This document shows, piece after piece, positions 1-8,667 of a stretch of 64,000 nt of DNA. The position numbers were made by a program, and so were the translations under genes. Source of the stretch: Flavobacterium sp. ALD4. GTDB lineage: Bacteria; Bacteroidota; Bacteroidia; Flavobacteriales; Flavobacteriaceae. Each line of letters opens with the position of its first letter. Position 1 is the stretch's first letter. The notes beneath the pieces were generated by a model, which saw only the letters and a program-made list of their open reading frames with translations, made no database searches and was not told where the DNA came from. The DNA is taken from positions 620,001 to 684,000 of the forward strand of contig NZ_PJBJ01000030.1 of assembly GCF_002836475.1 (NCBI RefSeq), in the 5' to 3' direction.

Positions 1-1
1 A

Positions 2-325
2 CTTACCAATTTTTCCGCTGAAACTCTAAGAAGAGTTGATTGGACAATTGGAATAGCGTATGGAGATGATGTTGAGAATTTAAAAAAAGCAATTAATGAT
101 TTTATTGCTGAGGACGGTCGTATTTTAAAGGATCCCTCACCCTTTATTGGTCTTTCTGAACTTGCTGATAGTTCTGTTAATTTTGCTGTAAAGGTATGGG
201 TTGACGGTGAAGATTACTGGGGCGTATTTTATGATATGAATGAGAAAGTGTATACCCGTTTTGGAGATTACAAACTCAATATCCCTTTCCCGCAAATGGA
301 TGTTCATGTTCAAAATAATAAATAG
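2..325 (+). CDS. MscS family mechanosensitive channel, C-terminal part
   Basis: This is the last 107 codons of a small-conductance mechanosensitive channel, an inner-membrane pore that opens under osmotic downshock. It is cut by the left window edge, so the membrane segments and the start are not visible. What remains is the cytoplasmic cage. It has the family phrase DWTIGIAYGDD, then KDPSPFIGLSELADSSV, and it ends with NIPFPQMDVHV just before the TAG stop. That last motif is the typical end of MscS proteins. The reading frame is open from base 2. A strong hairpin terminator follows about 50 bp later, so this is the end of its transcript. Confidence 0.9.
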   Translation, partial: LTNFSAETLRRVDWTIGIAYGDDVENLKKAINDFIAEDGRILKDPSPFIGLSELADSSVNFAVKVWVDGEDYWGVFYDMNEKVYTRFGDYKLNIPFPQMDVHVQNNK

Positions 326-376
326 GAAAAAACAATAGCGCAATTTTAAATCTGTGGTATCTTTTTACATTTTTAT

Positions 377-418
377 AAAATAGCTTCCCGTTTGTAAAAA
401 ATGGAAGCTATTTTTTTT
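377..418 (+). terminator. Intrinsic terminator after the MscS gene
   Basis: A perfect 12-bp inverted repeat (377-388 with 403-414, core AATAGCTTCC) is followed by a run of T to 419. It lies between the convergent MscS and lipoprotein genes. Confidence 0.85.
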
Positions 419-474
419 TAAAATAAAAAAACAAGTGCCTAGCTTCTGTTATCTCAAAACTCCAGTACTTGAAA

Positions 475-1254
475 CTAATTTTTTTCGCTAACTTTATACA
501 AAGCTACTTCCAGACTTTTATAATCTGACAAAACTTTAGCTATAGATCCGTCTTTATTAATGATAAAATGCGTGGGAAATGCGTTGAGCTGCAAGGTCAA
601 ATTCATATAGGTTTTCATATTAGGAACAACGGAATAGGAAAGCGGTTTTTTAGCTAAAAACGGCTTTAATTGTTCTGGAGTATCTTCGGCTAAACTTATA
701 AAAACGATGTCTTTTCTATTTTTGTAATTGCTAACTAGATTATTAACTTTAGAGAATTCCTCAATGCACGCCGCACAATGAATGTACCAGCATTTTACTA
801 CCACAATTTTCCCCTTCATACTTTCATTTGTGATCAAATTACCGTTTAAATCTTTTGATGAAAATTCAGGAAATGGTGTGCCTTCTTTTTTAAGATTTTG
901 AATCTCATTGAAAGCCGTTTCGGCAATTACAGCTTTAATACTTGTATCTGAAGTCGACTCAATCTTAAAAAGTTTATAATAAAAAAGCGCTTCGTCTGAT
1001 TCTAAGCGAATCGGAATATAATTTCCTTCACTTAACATTTTCAGAAAAGCCTCTTTAGTAATTTCTTTCGAATTAGAATCTAATGCTACAAAATCTCTGG
1101 AAAGCATAATCTCATTATATTGATATGTCCACCAATCGATAAACTTTTTTTGAATTTCAACTGGATTTACTTCTGGGTTTCCTAATTTGTTTTGACATGA
1201 ACATACTATAAATAACACTAAAAAAGGGAGGACCGAAAATATTTTTTTCATCAC
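475..1254 (-). CDS. TlpA/ResA-like thioredoxin-fold lipoprotein
   Basis: Predicted membrane-anchored thiol-disulfide protein of 259 residues. The N-terminus has a hydrophobic signal ending in VCSC, so Cys20 is the likely lipidated residue. A little-conserved region of about 100 residues comes next. The thioredoxin-like domain starts near residue 126 (GTPFPEF) and holds a CAAC redox motif at residues 160-163, inside WYIHCAACIEE. The cis-proline region is AFPTHFII near residue 228. The family usually reduces cytochrome or envelope cysteines, or acts as a peroxiredoxin-like protein. Which one applies here cannot be told. The gene is monocistronic and convergent with MscS. ATG at 1254 is the first of two adjacent Met codons and either could be used. 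Confidence 0.8.
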   Translation of the reverse strand: MMKKIFSVLPFLVLFIVCSCQNKLGNPEVNPVEIQKKFIDWWTYQYNEIMLSRDFVALDSNSKEITKEAFLKMLSEGNYIPIRLESDEALFYYKLFKIESTSDTSIKAVIAETAFNEIQNLKKEGTPFPEFSSKDLNGNLITNESMKGKIVVVKCWYIHCAACIEEFSKVNNLVSNYKNRKDIVFISLAEDTPEQLKPFLAKKPLSYSVVPNMKTYMNLTLQLNAFPTHFIINKDGSIAKVLSDYKSLEVALYKVSEKN

Positions 1255-1406
1255 AAATAAATAAGCTCCTAAATTAAGGGTTTTTTGTTACAAACAAAAA
1301 AATTAGCATTATTATGATTAAATTGTCTGGTAAAATTACTAATTTTAGTAAGGAAGAAACCTCACATCCATGAGTAACCTGTTTTACTTCAATAAATTAC
1401 GTAAAT

Positions 1407-1781
1407 ATGAATACTAAGAACTTAAAAAAGAATTTTCATTTTTTACTTTTGGGAATTGCATTTACGGTATTTTTATTTGGAGTTATACTACCACTATTCT
1501 ATGATTATTTTATTATCAATAAATTTTTTGAATTATATATTTTAATTATCTACGTATTTTTTTTCGTGGCATCTAGTCTACCAATTGGAATAGTCTTTAT
1601 TGTAAAAAAGGATTACTTAGCGCTCAAACATATTTCAATAATTTATTTACTTGTAGTTATAGTTTCCTATCTCGGTTTAACCATTTCCTTAATAATCTCA
1701 CCTATACTTGTAGGATACGGAGTCTACTATAATTTTAGTAGCTTTATAAAAAGAAGTAAATCTACAAGCACTTCGATTTGA
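1407..1781 (+). CDS. Small integral membrane protein of unknown function
   Basis: I do not recognise this 124-residue protein. It has a short basic N-terminus, four hydrophobic stretches (about residues 12-32, 41-62, 72-90 and 92-110) and a basic tail KRSKSTSTSI, so it looks like a four-helix inner-membrane protein. No catalytic motif is visible. It is transcribed alone, divergent from the upstream lipoprotein gene, with about 150 bp between them. Base composition is very AT-rich, partly because of the hydrophobic codons. Confidence 0.55.
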   Translation: MNTKNLKKNFHFLLLGIAFTVFLFGVILPLFYDYFIINKFFELYILIIYVFFFVASSLPIGIVFIVKKDYLALKHISIIYLLVVIVSYLGLTISLIISPILVGYGVYYNFSSFIKRSKSTSTSI

Positions 1782-1840
1782 GGAATTGTTGCGCTTTTTA
1801 AAATCATTCTTAAAAATCCTTAATTCCACTCTTTCATAAC

Positions 1841-1955
1841 CCAGATAGTCCCGACGCTTCGCAAGACATCCTTTTACTTTATTTCTTACAATGTGAACAC
1901 ATTTAAGATTAAAACGTAAAAGATATAGCGTCCCAAAGCTTCAGGAGCAAGAAAA
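1841..1955 (+). ncRNA. Possible degenerate Flavo-1-like RNA element
   Basis: The stretch contains ATCCTTTTAC paired at a distance with GTAAAAGATATAGCG, followed by a CAGGAGC segment. This resembles the layout of the clearer elements at 41264-41345 and 55938-56024. The 5' half is poorly conserved, so this is a weak call. Confidence 0.2.
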
Positions 1956-2002
1956 AGTTCCATATTGACACATCCCTGTAATGACAATTAAAACAAATCA
2001 AT

Positions 2003-2010
2003 TACATTTG
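2003..2010 (+). promoter_or_regulatory. Bacteroidota -7 box upstream of asnS
   Basis: TACATTTG matches TAnnTTTG. It lies 63 bp before the asnS ATG. No TTG is seen at the ideal -33 spacing, so only the -7 element supports this promoter. Confidence 0.45.
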
Positions 2011-2073
2011 CATGTACTATTCTTCGATACGCTTTGATATCATAAATGGTGTAGTTAAAAATCTAAAATTAAA

Positions 2074-3510
2074 ATGAGACATACAAAAGTTAAAGACTTA
2101 CTAAACAGTACCGCGACGCTTCACGAAGTAAATGCAAAAGGATGGGTGCGAACTTTTAGAAACAATCAATTTATCGCTTTAAATGATGGGTCAACCATCA
2201 ACAATATACAATGTGTTGTCGATTTTGAGAACACTCCTGATGAAACTTTAAAAAGAATTACTACCGGCGCTGCTATTTCTGTAACCGGAACCTTAGTGGA
2301 AAGTAAAGGTGCCGGACAACAATTTGAGATTCAAGTTGCGAAACTAGAGATCCTAGGAGATTCAGATGCAGAAAAGTTCCCGATACAACCAAAGAACAAA
2401 CCAAGTTTAGATTACTTGCGTGAAAATGCGCATTTAAGAGTCCGTACGAATATGTTTGGCGCCATTATGCGCGTGCGTTCGGTTTTGTCATTTGCCGTTC
2501 ACAGTTATTTCCAGGAAAAAGGATTTGTTTATGTAAACACACCTATTATCACAGGATCTGACGCTGAAGGTGCTGGTGAAATGTTTAAAGTTACGGCTTT
2601 ACCATTTGACGGAACGCCAAGAACCGAAGACGGAAAAGTAAATTATAAAGAAGATTTCTTTGGAAAAGAAACCAACTTAACAGTTTCTGGACAATTAGAA
2701 GGAGAGACTTTTGCGATGGCTTTAGGACAGATATATACTTTCGGACCTACATTTAGAGCAGAAAACTCGAATACATCACGCCATTTGGCCGAATTCTGGA
2801 TGATCGAACCTGAAGTGGCGTTCAATGATTTGAATGACAACATGGATCTTGCTGAAGATTTTATTCAGTATGTGATTAAATATACATTGGACAAATGTCC
2901 AGACGATTTGAAATTTCTTGAAACTCGTTTATTAGACGAAGAAAAATCAAAACCACAAGCGGAAAGAAGCGAAATGCCATTATTGGAAAAATTAAACTTT
3001 GTGCTTGAAAACAATTTCAAACGGGTTTCTTATACCGAAGCAATTGACATCTTAAGAGATTGTACACCAAACAAAAAGAAAAAATTCAACTATATCATTA
3101 AAGAATGGGGTGCTGACTTACAATCAGAACACGAACGTTATTTAGTGGAGAAACATTTTAAATGCCCAGTAATCTTGTTTGACTACCCTGCCAATATAAA
3201 AGCATTTTACATGCGTTTGAATGAGGACGGAAAAACAGTTCGTGCCATGGACATCCTTTTCCCTGGAATTGGAGAAATCGTGGGAGGTTCCCAAAGAGAA
3301 GAGCGTTTTGATGTTTTGGTAGAAAAGATGAAAGCTCTAGGAATTGACGAAGAAGAATTATGGTGGTATTTAGATACACGACGATTCGGTTCAGCAGTTC
3401 ATTCAGGTTTCGGACTCGGATTTGAAAGACTAGTGTTATTTGTTACTGGTATGACAAACATCCGCGACGTGATTCCTTTTCCAAGAACACCTTTAAATGC
3501 GGAGTTTTAA
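2074..3510 (+). CDS. asnS: Asparaginyl-tRNA synthetase
   Basis: Class II synthetase that charges tRNA-Asn with asparagine using ATP; cytoplasmic. The 478 residues have an N-terminal OB-fold anticodon-binding domain (about residues 18-100) and a C-terminal catalytic core. Motif 1 is the region ending [20 protein letters not shown]. Motif 2 is [19 protein letters not shown], whose Asn-specific layout separates it from AspRS. Motif 3 is [15 protein letters not shown] (residues 445-459), and the protein ends [11 protein letters not shown]. Length and motifs are normal for the family. A -7 box lies upstream, and the next coding gene downstream is rpoN, 680 bp away across a decayed gene. Confidence 0.97.
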   Translation: MRHTKVKDLLNSTATLHEVNAKGWVRTFRNNQFIALNDGSTINNIQCVVDFENTPDETLKRITTGAAISVTGTLVESKGAGQQFEIQVAKLEILGDSDAEKFPIQPKNKPSLDYLRENAHLRVRTNMFGAIMRVRSVLSFAVHSYFQEKGFVYVNTPIITGSDAEGAGEMFKVTALPFDGTPRTEDGKVNYKEDFFGKETNLTVSGQLEGETFAMALGQIYTFGPTFRAENSNTSRHLAEFWMIEPEVAFNDLNDNMDLAEDFIQYVIKYTLDKCPDDLKFLETRLLDEEKSKPQAERSEMPLLEKLNFVLENNFKRVSYTEAIDILRDCTPNKKKKFNYIIKEWGADLQSEHERYLVEKHFKCPVILFDYPANIKAFYMRLNEDGKTVRAMDILFPGIGEIVGGSQREERFDVLVEKMKALGIDEEELWWYLDTRRFGSAVHSGFGLGFERLVLFVTGMTNIRDVIPFPRTPLNAEF

Positions 3511-3583
3511 TTTTTACCACGAAATTTTTCACTAAGAAGAGTTAATGGTTTTTTGCCATAAAGGCTCTAATCTTTTTAAAATA

Positions 3584-3607
3584 TTTTGCCACTAAGAAGC
3601 AAAAACG
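3584..3607 (+). repeat. Left arm of inverted repeat flanking a decayed gene
   Basis: The segment with core GCCACTAAGAAGCAAAAACG matches, in reverse complement and with a few differences, the segment at 4146-4171. A further inverted partner (GGCGTCTTTGCTTCTCAGCG) lies at about 3655-3674. These AT-rich repeats bracket the GxxExxY pseudogene. Confidence 0.55.
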
Positions 3608-3686
3608 GTAACAAAAAGTTAAAGATATTATATTAATAAAAGTAATTTATAACTTGGCGTCTTTGCTTCTCAGCGGTAATTAAACC

Positions 3687-4082
3687 ATAATTACAGAGAG
3701 AACCGACCATATTGCTAGAATAGTTGTTAATTCGGCTTTCAAAGTTCATAAAGAGCTTGGACCAGTTTTATTGGAAAGAGTTTACGAAGTTTATTTGGCG
3801 CATGAAACAAGTAAAGCGAGTCTTGATGTAAAAAGACAAATCGACATTCCTATTGTTTACGATGGCATTGAATTTAGCAAAGGTTTACGACTGGATTTAT
3901 TAGTTTAAAATTGTATTAATACTCAAGTAAAAGTAGTAGAACTGGGAAATCCTGTTTGAGATACCCAAATCATAAGCCATTTGAAATTGTTAAATAAAGA
4001 TTTGGAATTTTTGATTAATTTTAATGTTCCATTAATAAAGAGTGGTATCCGAAGGTTTATAAACACAAAAAAGAACTATTAA
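3687..4082 (+). pseudogene. Decayed GxxExxY-family gene
   Basis: One reading frame across this 680-bp gap encodes a recognisable GxxExxY protein (a small PD-(D/E)XK-like fold, function unknown) broken by stops. It opens with ITERTDHIARIVVNSAFKVH, then KELGPVLLERVYEVY, where the family usually has GPGLLESVYE; here Val replaces the second Gly. Then come IDIPIVYDGIEF and LRLDLLV. An in-frame TAA at 3906 interrupts the DLLV(N)xC motif and a TGA at 3957 interrupts the ELGNPV segment. After that the frame continues with LEFLINFNVPLIKSGIRR, the normal end of the family. No ATG is found at the expected start. There are no frameshifts, only substitutions, so the decay looks recent. Inverted repeats flank it. 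Confidence 0.8.
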
Positions 4083-4145
4083 AAAACTTTGAGCCTTACT
4101 GGCAAAAAACACGGTTTTCTAACAAAATAAATAATACCAAACTTT

Positions 4146-4171
4146 GCGCTTTTGCGTCTTAGTGGCTAAAA
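4146..4171 (-). repeat. Right arm of inverted repeat flanking a decayed gene
   Basis: The reverse complement contains TTTTAGCCACTAAGACGCAA, matching the left arm at 3584-3607 with a one-base gap and few mismatches. It ends about 20 bp before the rpoN start, so it may lie in the rpoN leader. Confidence 0.55.
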
Positions 4172-4190
4172 ATAAATTCGTGTCTTAACT

Positions 4191-5657
4191 ATGCTAAAGC
4201 AATTTCTAAATTTAAAGTTATCTCAGAAATTATCTCCTCAGCAAATTCAGCTGATGAAGTTAATTCAATTGCCTACGCAAGCATTCGAACAACGTTTGTT
4301 GGAGGAAATGAATGAAAATCCCGCTTTGGAAGCAGGTAAAGAGGAAGACGAGTACGAAAAAGATGAGTTTGAAAACGAAGATTATGATGACTATGATGAT
4401 TCTGAATCCGATAGAGTTGAAGCAGAAGACATTAATATTGACGAGTATCTAAGCAGCGATGACACGCCTGATTATAAAACCCAAACGAACAATTACAGTG
4501 ATGACGATGAGGAGCGTGAATCTCCATTGGCAGCACCCGTTAGTTTTCATCAGGATCTAATCAATCAGTTGAATACGTTTATCCTGAATGATGACGAACG
4601 GGATATTGCTGAATTTTTGGTAGGTAGCATCGACGACATGGGTTATATCCGTCGTAGTGTCCCTGATATTGTAGATGACATGGCATTTACACAAGGACTT
4701 TACACTGACGAAGCTACTGTGGAAAGAATGCTGAACGTAATCCATGAATTAGAACCTTCAGGAGTAGGCGCTCGAGATTTACAAGAATGTTTGTTGTTGC
4801 AATTGAAACATAAAACCCCTACGGAATACGTGGAACTGGCTACCGATATTATCGAAAATCAGTTTGACGCTTTCACGAAAAAACATTACGATAAGTTAAT
4901 CCAGAAATACAACATTTCGAATGAGCAGTTAAAGAAAGCGATTCACGAAATAGAAAGACTCAACCCGAAACCAGGCGGCGCCTTTACCGGAAACAATAAA
5001 ATCACGGAGAATGTAGTTCCCGATTTTGCCATTAGAATAGTTGATGGCGAGCTAGAATTGACTTTAAACGGGAGAAATGCCCCTTCTCTGCATGTTTCTA
5101 AAGATTATCAGGAAATGATGCAGACCTATAAAGAATCCAAGGACAAATCAGGCACACAGAAAGATGCCGTTCAGTTTATCAAACAAAAACTGGACTCGGC
5201 AAAATGGTTCATCGACGCCATTAGACAGCGTCAGGAAACACTTTTTGTAACGATGAACGCCATTATGCATTATCAGGAAGAATATTTCCTAGATGGCGAC
5301 GAAACTAAGTTGAAACCGATGATACTGAAAGACATTGCTGATTTAGTAGGTCTTGATATTTCCACAATCTCCCGCGTAGCAAACAGCAAGTATGTTGAAA
5401 CTCCTTATGGAACCAAACTGATTAAAGAATTCTTCTCAGAGGCCATGAAAAATGATCAGGGAGAAGATGTTTCAACTTTGGAAATTAAAAAAATACTTCA
5501 GAATATCATTGAGGAAGAAGACAAGAAAAAACCATTGCCTGACGATCAACTGGCGGAATTGTTAAAAGAAAAAGGCTACCCTATTGCGAGAAGAACTATT
5601 GCTAAATATAGAGAACAACTGGATATTCCTGTTGCTAGAATGAGGAAGAAGATATAA
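4191..5657 (+). CDS. rpoN: RNA polymerase sigma-54 factor
   Basis: Alternative sigma factor that directs RNA polymerase to -24/-12 promoters and needs an AAA+ activator for open-complex formation. The 488-residue protein has the Gln/Leu-rich region I (LSQKLSPQQIQLMKLIQLP) and a very acidic region II (about residues 46-110, rich in Asp and Glu). The core-binding and DNA-binding domains follow. The diagnostic RpoN box ARRTIAKYRE is at residues 466-475. Length and order are normal. No sigma-54 activator is encoded in this window. A bidirectional hairpin terminator follows. Confidence 0.97.
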   Translation: MLKQFLNLKLSQKLSPQQIQLMKLIQLPTQAFEQRLLEEMNENPALEAGKEEDEYEKDEFENEDYDDYDDSESDRVEAEDINIDEYLSSDDTPDYKTQTNNYSDDDEERESPLAAPVSFHQDLINQLNTFILNDDERDIAEFLVGSIDDMGYIRRSVPDIVDDMAFTQGLYTDEATVERMLNVIHELEPSGVGARDLQECLLLQLKHKTPTEYVELATDIIENQFDAFTKKHYDKLIQKYNISNEQLKKAIHEIERLNPKPGGAFTGNNKITENVVPDFAIRIVDGELELTLNGRNAPSLHVSKDYQEMMQTYKESKDKSGTQKDAVQFIKQKLDSAKWFIDAIRQRQETLFVTMNAIMHYQEEYFLDGDETKLKPMILKDIADLVGLDISTISRVANSKYVETPYGTKLIKEFFSEAMKNDQGEDVSTLEIKKILQNIIEEEDKKKPLPDDQLAELLKEKGYPIARRTIAKYREQLDIPVARMRKKI

Positions 5658-5713
5658 GATTGTTGATCTTATATTTTTGATTAACGATTTTAGATACATT
5701 AAGCATGTCTATA

Positions 5714-5760
5714 AATAATAAACCCTTTCAAAATTTCGATTTTGAAAGGGTTTATTATTT
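5714..5760. terminator. Bidirectional terminator between rpoN and tdk
   Basis: A near-perfect 20-bp inverted repeat (core AACCCTTTCAAAA with TTTTGAAAGGGTT) with A/T-rich flanks on both sides lies between the two convergent genes. Confidence 0.85.
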
Positions 5761-5826
5761 ACTATATTTTCGATTAGCCTCCCTCTAATTCGGTAAGTCC
5801 CGAACCGTCGTGAACGAAGAGGGTTT

Positions 5827-6420
5827 TTATTTTCCCTCCTGATCCTTCCTCATTGCGTGATAATATGCAGCGCGGCTCAGCGGCTCGTATTCTTCTGTTT
5901 CCCCGAGCATCACCAATTTCTCATTGTCCGTTTTGCGAAAACTATAATTCGCCAAATTCCCGGTTCGTGTGCATACTGCATGAACTTTGGTTACGTATTC
6001 AGCAGTAGCCATTAGAGCCGGCATGGGGCCAAAAGGGTTTCCTTTAAAGTCCATGTCTAATCCTGCAACAATGACACGGATTCCCTGGTTAGCCAAATCA
6101 TTACATACCCGTACGATTTCATCGTCAAAAAATTGTGCTTCATCAATACCGACAACATCACAGCCTTGTGCTAAAATCGCGATATTGGCAGCGGCAGGCA
6201 CCGGCGTAGAACGAATTTCATTAGCATTATGAGATACCACCATTTCATCATGATACCTGGTATCAATGGCGGGTTTAAATATTTCCACCTTTTGTTTGGC
6301 GAATTGCGCTCTTTTCAGACGTCGAATCAGTTCTTCGGTTTTACCCGAAAACATCGAACCGCAAATAACTTCGATCCAACCAAATTGTTCTTTATGATTT
6401 ACTGTATTTTCGAGAAACAT
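5827..6420 (-). CDS. tdk: Thymidine kinase, type II
   Basis: Salvage enzyme that phosphorylates thymidine with ATP. The 197 residues contain a Walker A loop GSMFSGKTE at 21-29 and the Walker B/catalytic segment GIDEAQFF at 91-98, with Glu94 as the likely base. The lasso region near residues 150-165 reads [14 protein letters not shown]. The family normally binds structural zinc through two CxxC-type pairs. Here only Cys150 is present, the partner position is Thr, and the second pair near 183-186 is absent. This suggests a zinc-free lasso domain. A -7 box (TACTTTTG, 6511-6518 complement) lies about 90 bp upstream. The gene is convergent with rpoN. Confidence 0.93.
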   Translation of the reverse strand: MFLENTVNHKEQFGWIEVICGSMFSGKTEELIRRLKRAQFAKQKVEIFKPAIDTRYHDEMVVSHNANEIRSTPVPAAANIAILAQGCDVVGIDEAQFFDDEIVRVCNDLANQGIRVIVAGLDMDFKGNPFGPMPALMATAEYVTKVHAVCTRTGNLANYSFRKTDNEKLVMLGETEEYEPLSRAAYYHAMRKDQEGK

Positions 6421-6660
6421 TTTTGTATTTTTCTAACTTAAAAAATGAATAGTTTTTATTACTTTGTAATGTAATAAACCGCCTTAAGATTTTATACTTT
6501 TACGTAGTCTCAAAAGTAGAAAATTTTTATCAATTCGATGATTTGTGAACGCTTAATTAAAAATTAAATGTTCAATGCAAAAGAACCTTATTCCTTAAGT
6601 AGGATAAAAATTATAGATTAGCATAAACACATACGCCATATATACAATAATTCAAAAGTC

Positions 6661-7848
6661 ATGAAAAAAAGATTGGAAGCCGATTTAGTCAGCATTGCTC
6701 ACAGAATATTACAACTTAAGAACAAGTCTGACGTCAATCAATTGTTTTTGGAAACCCAAAAACTATATGAAAAACTGTCGGTTTTACGATTCGTTAATGA
6801 GCATTATGGCACTATCAGGCCTACATTAACCCATGCCGAAATTGAAAAAGAAATCGAAGCATTTTACGACAAAAGTAGCGATCTACCTCTTGAAACGATG
6901 ATTGAAATGACTGGATTCGTTCCTGTAGAAAAGGTACCTTTAGAAGATACAATCGTACAATTTGCACCTATAGAAGAAGTCCCTGCTGAAGAAGTATACA
7001 TACATCAACCAATCGCGACGGAAACGGAAGAACCAATCGATGAGAAAAGCGGTACTGAAGAAGATGAACTTACTGCAGAAGAAGTAGATCTATTAGGCGA
7101 TTTTGCGGCTGATATAGCAGAACAGCCACTAGAGGACATCGAAGCAATCGAAGAAGAAGACTCGAGTACTGAAATTGACACCGCGGAAACATGGGAAGAA
7201 AAAGATAGTGAAGAAGCTCAAGAAAAAATAGCGAGCAAAGAAGTACATAAAGAAGAGGAACAAGAAGGTACTGCCGAAGACGTAAATGATTTAGGCGATT
7301 TTGCAGCAGATATAACAGAAAAGCCACTAGACGACATCGAAGCAACCGAAGAAGAGCTAGCACCTGAATTTAAGGCTACTTTTGAACTCACTGAAGTTGA
7401 AACCCCAAAGCACGCACAAACCATGCAAATCTCTTTTGAAGATTTACTTGGAGGCCATTATAGCGAACCTGATTTTGTAAAGGTCGATGAAATAGAAGCG
7501 TTACCGCCGGAAACAGTGTTTGAAGCTATAGAAAAAACAGAAAACAAAAAAACACCTCCAGCTATCGCGATCGAAAAAACTACCGAATTAAAAACGGTTT
7601 CACTGAATGACAAATTTTCGAAAGGAATCGACATTGATCTCAATGACAGAATTGCATTTGTAAAACACCTCTTTGGAAATAGCAACGAAGATTACAACCG
7701 TGTATTGAATCAATTAATCACTTTTGACAATTTCTATGAAACACGAAACTTCATTGAAGAAATGGTAAAACCAGACTATAACAATTGGGAAGGAAAAGAT
7801 GATTATGCCGAACGATTCATGGATATCATCGAGAAAAAATTCCTTTAA
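6661..7848 (+). CDS. Acidic, low-complexity protein upstream of rsmI
   Basis: I do not recognise a characterised family. The 395-residue protein has three parts. The N-terminal 75 residues are helical and conserved-looking (RILQLKNKSDVNQLFLETQK). The middle 85-300 is strongly acidic and probably disordered. The C-terminal 85 residues form a likely folded domain (LNDRIAFVKHLFGN, then ITFDNFYETRNFIEEM). The middle contains two copies of a 23-residue unit around GDFAADI at residues 143-165 and 209-231, matching a 65-bp DNA repeat. No signal peptide or membrane segment is present. It precedes rsmI by about 100 bp on the same strand. From memory, similar proteins occur beside rsmI in other Flavobacteriia, with variable middle regions. 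Confidence 0.8.
   Translation: MKKRLEADLVSIAHRILQLKNKSDVNQLFLETQKLYEKLSVLRFVNEHYGTIRPTLTHAEIEKEIEAFYDKSSDLPLETMIEMTGFVPVEKVPLEDTIVQFAPIEEVPAEEVYIHQPIATETEEPIDEKSGTEEDELTAEEVDLLGDFAADIAEQPLEDIEAIEEEDSSTEIDTAETWEEKDSEEAQEKIASKEVHKEEEQEGTAEDVNDLGDFAADITEKPLDDIEATEEELAPEFKATFELTEVETPKHAQTMQISFEDLLGGHYSEPDFVKVDEIEALPPETVFEAIEKTENKKTPPAIAIEKTTELKTVSLNDKFSKGIDIDLNDRIAFVKHLFGNSNEDYNRVLNQLITFDNFYETRNFIEEMVKPDYNNWEGKDDYAERFMDIIEKKFL
7093..7157 (+). repeat. 65-bp in-frame repeat, copy 1
   Basis: This lies inside the acidic protein gene. It begins TTAGGCGATTTTGC and ends GAAGCAATCGAAGAAGA. The second copy at 7291-7355 is similar along its whole length and differs at a few, partly silent, positions. Confidence 0.8.
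7291..7355 (+). repeat. 65-bp in-frame repeat, copy 2
   Basis: This is the second copy of the unit at 7093-7157, offset by 198 bp (66 codons), so the reading frame is kept. Confidence 0.8.
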
Positions 7849-7950
7849 ATAAGTTTCTAAATACTGAAAATAAGACCCGTTCCCTTTATAGACAGCGCCG
7901 CTCTTATATCACTAGCATCTAATACTAATAAAATTCCCGCATAACCGCGT

Positions 7951-8664
7951 ATGTCAAAATTATATATAGTTCCCACGCCAATAGGCAATCTTGAGGACAT
8001 GACCTTTAGAGCCGTCCGGATTCTAAAAGAGGTCGACTTGATTCTTGCCGAAGACACCCGCACCAGCGGAAAACTCTTAAAGCATTTTGAGATTGGTACG
8101 CACATGTACAGTCATCACATGCACAATGAGCATAAAACAATCGAGAATTTAATCTCCCGATTAAAAGCTGGTGAAAACATTGCACTGATATCCGATGCAG
8201 GAACACCTGCGATTTCAGACCCAGGGTTCTTGTTGACTCGTGCTTGTGTAGAGAACGGCATAACCGTGGAATGCCTGCCGGGCGCCACCGCTTTTGTCCC
8301 CGCATTAGTCAACAGCGGACTGCCAAACGATAAATTTGTTTTCGAAGGTTTTTTGCCTGATAAAAAAGGAAAACAAACCCGTTATTTGGCTTTAGCCGAA
8401 GAAACGCGTACCATGATATTATATGTTTCTCCTCATAAATTACTAAAAACACTAACAGAATTTATTACTTATTTTGGCGAAGACCGACAGATCTGCGTTT
8501 CAAGAGAATTATCTAAACTACACGAAGAAAATGTTAGAGGAACAGTACAAGAAGTTCTAGCCCATTTTGAAAAAACAGCACCAAGAGGCGAAATTGTTGT
8601 GGTAGTAGGCGGAAAACCAATCGTTAAAGAAGTGAAGAAAAGTAAATTCCAGAAAGACGAATAA
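7951..8664 (+). CDS. rsmI: 16S rRNA (cytidine1402-2'-O)-methyltransferase
   Basis: SAM-dependent enzyme that 2'-O-methylates C1402 in the decoding centre of 16S rRNA. The 237-residue protein shows the tetrapyrrole-methylase-like fold. It has IVPTPIGNLEDMT near residues 6-18, ILAEDTRTSGKLL near 32-44, ALISDAGTPAISDPG and the ECLPGATAFVPALVNSGLP segment. Near the C-terminus are SRELSKLHEE and the GEIVVVVGG strand. Length is slightly short but within range. It sits between the acidic protein and an amine-oxidase-like gene, 3 bp from the latter, which suggests one transcript. Confidence 0.96.
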   Translation: MSKLYIVPTPIGNLEDMTFRAVRILKEVDLILAEDTRTSGKLLKHFEIGTHMYSHHMHNEHKTIENLISRLKAGENIALISDAGTPAISDPGFLLTRACVENGITVECLPGATAFVPALVNSGLPNDKFVFEGFLPDKKGKQTRYLALAEETRTMILYVSPHKLLKTLTEFITYFGEDRQICVSRELSKLHEENVRGTVQEVLAHFEKTAPRGEIVVVVGGKPIVKEVKKSKFQKDE

Positions 8665-8667
8665 CGC

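Noticed and set aside
6661..7848. Surface adhesin based on the acidic repeats
   Set aside because: There is no signal peptide, lipobox or membrane segment, so a surface location is not supported.
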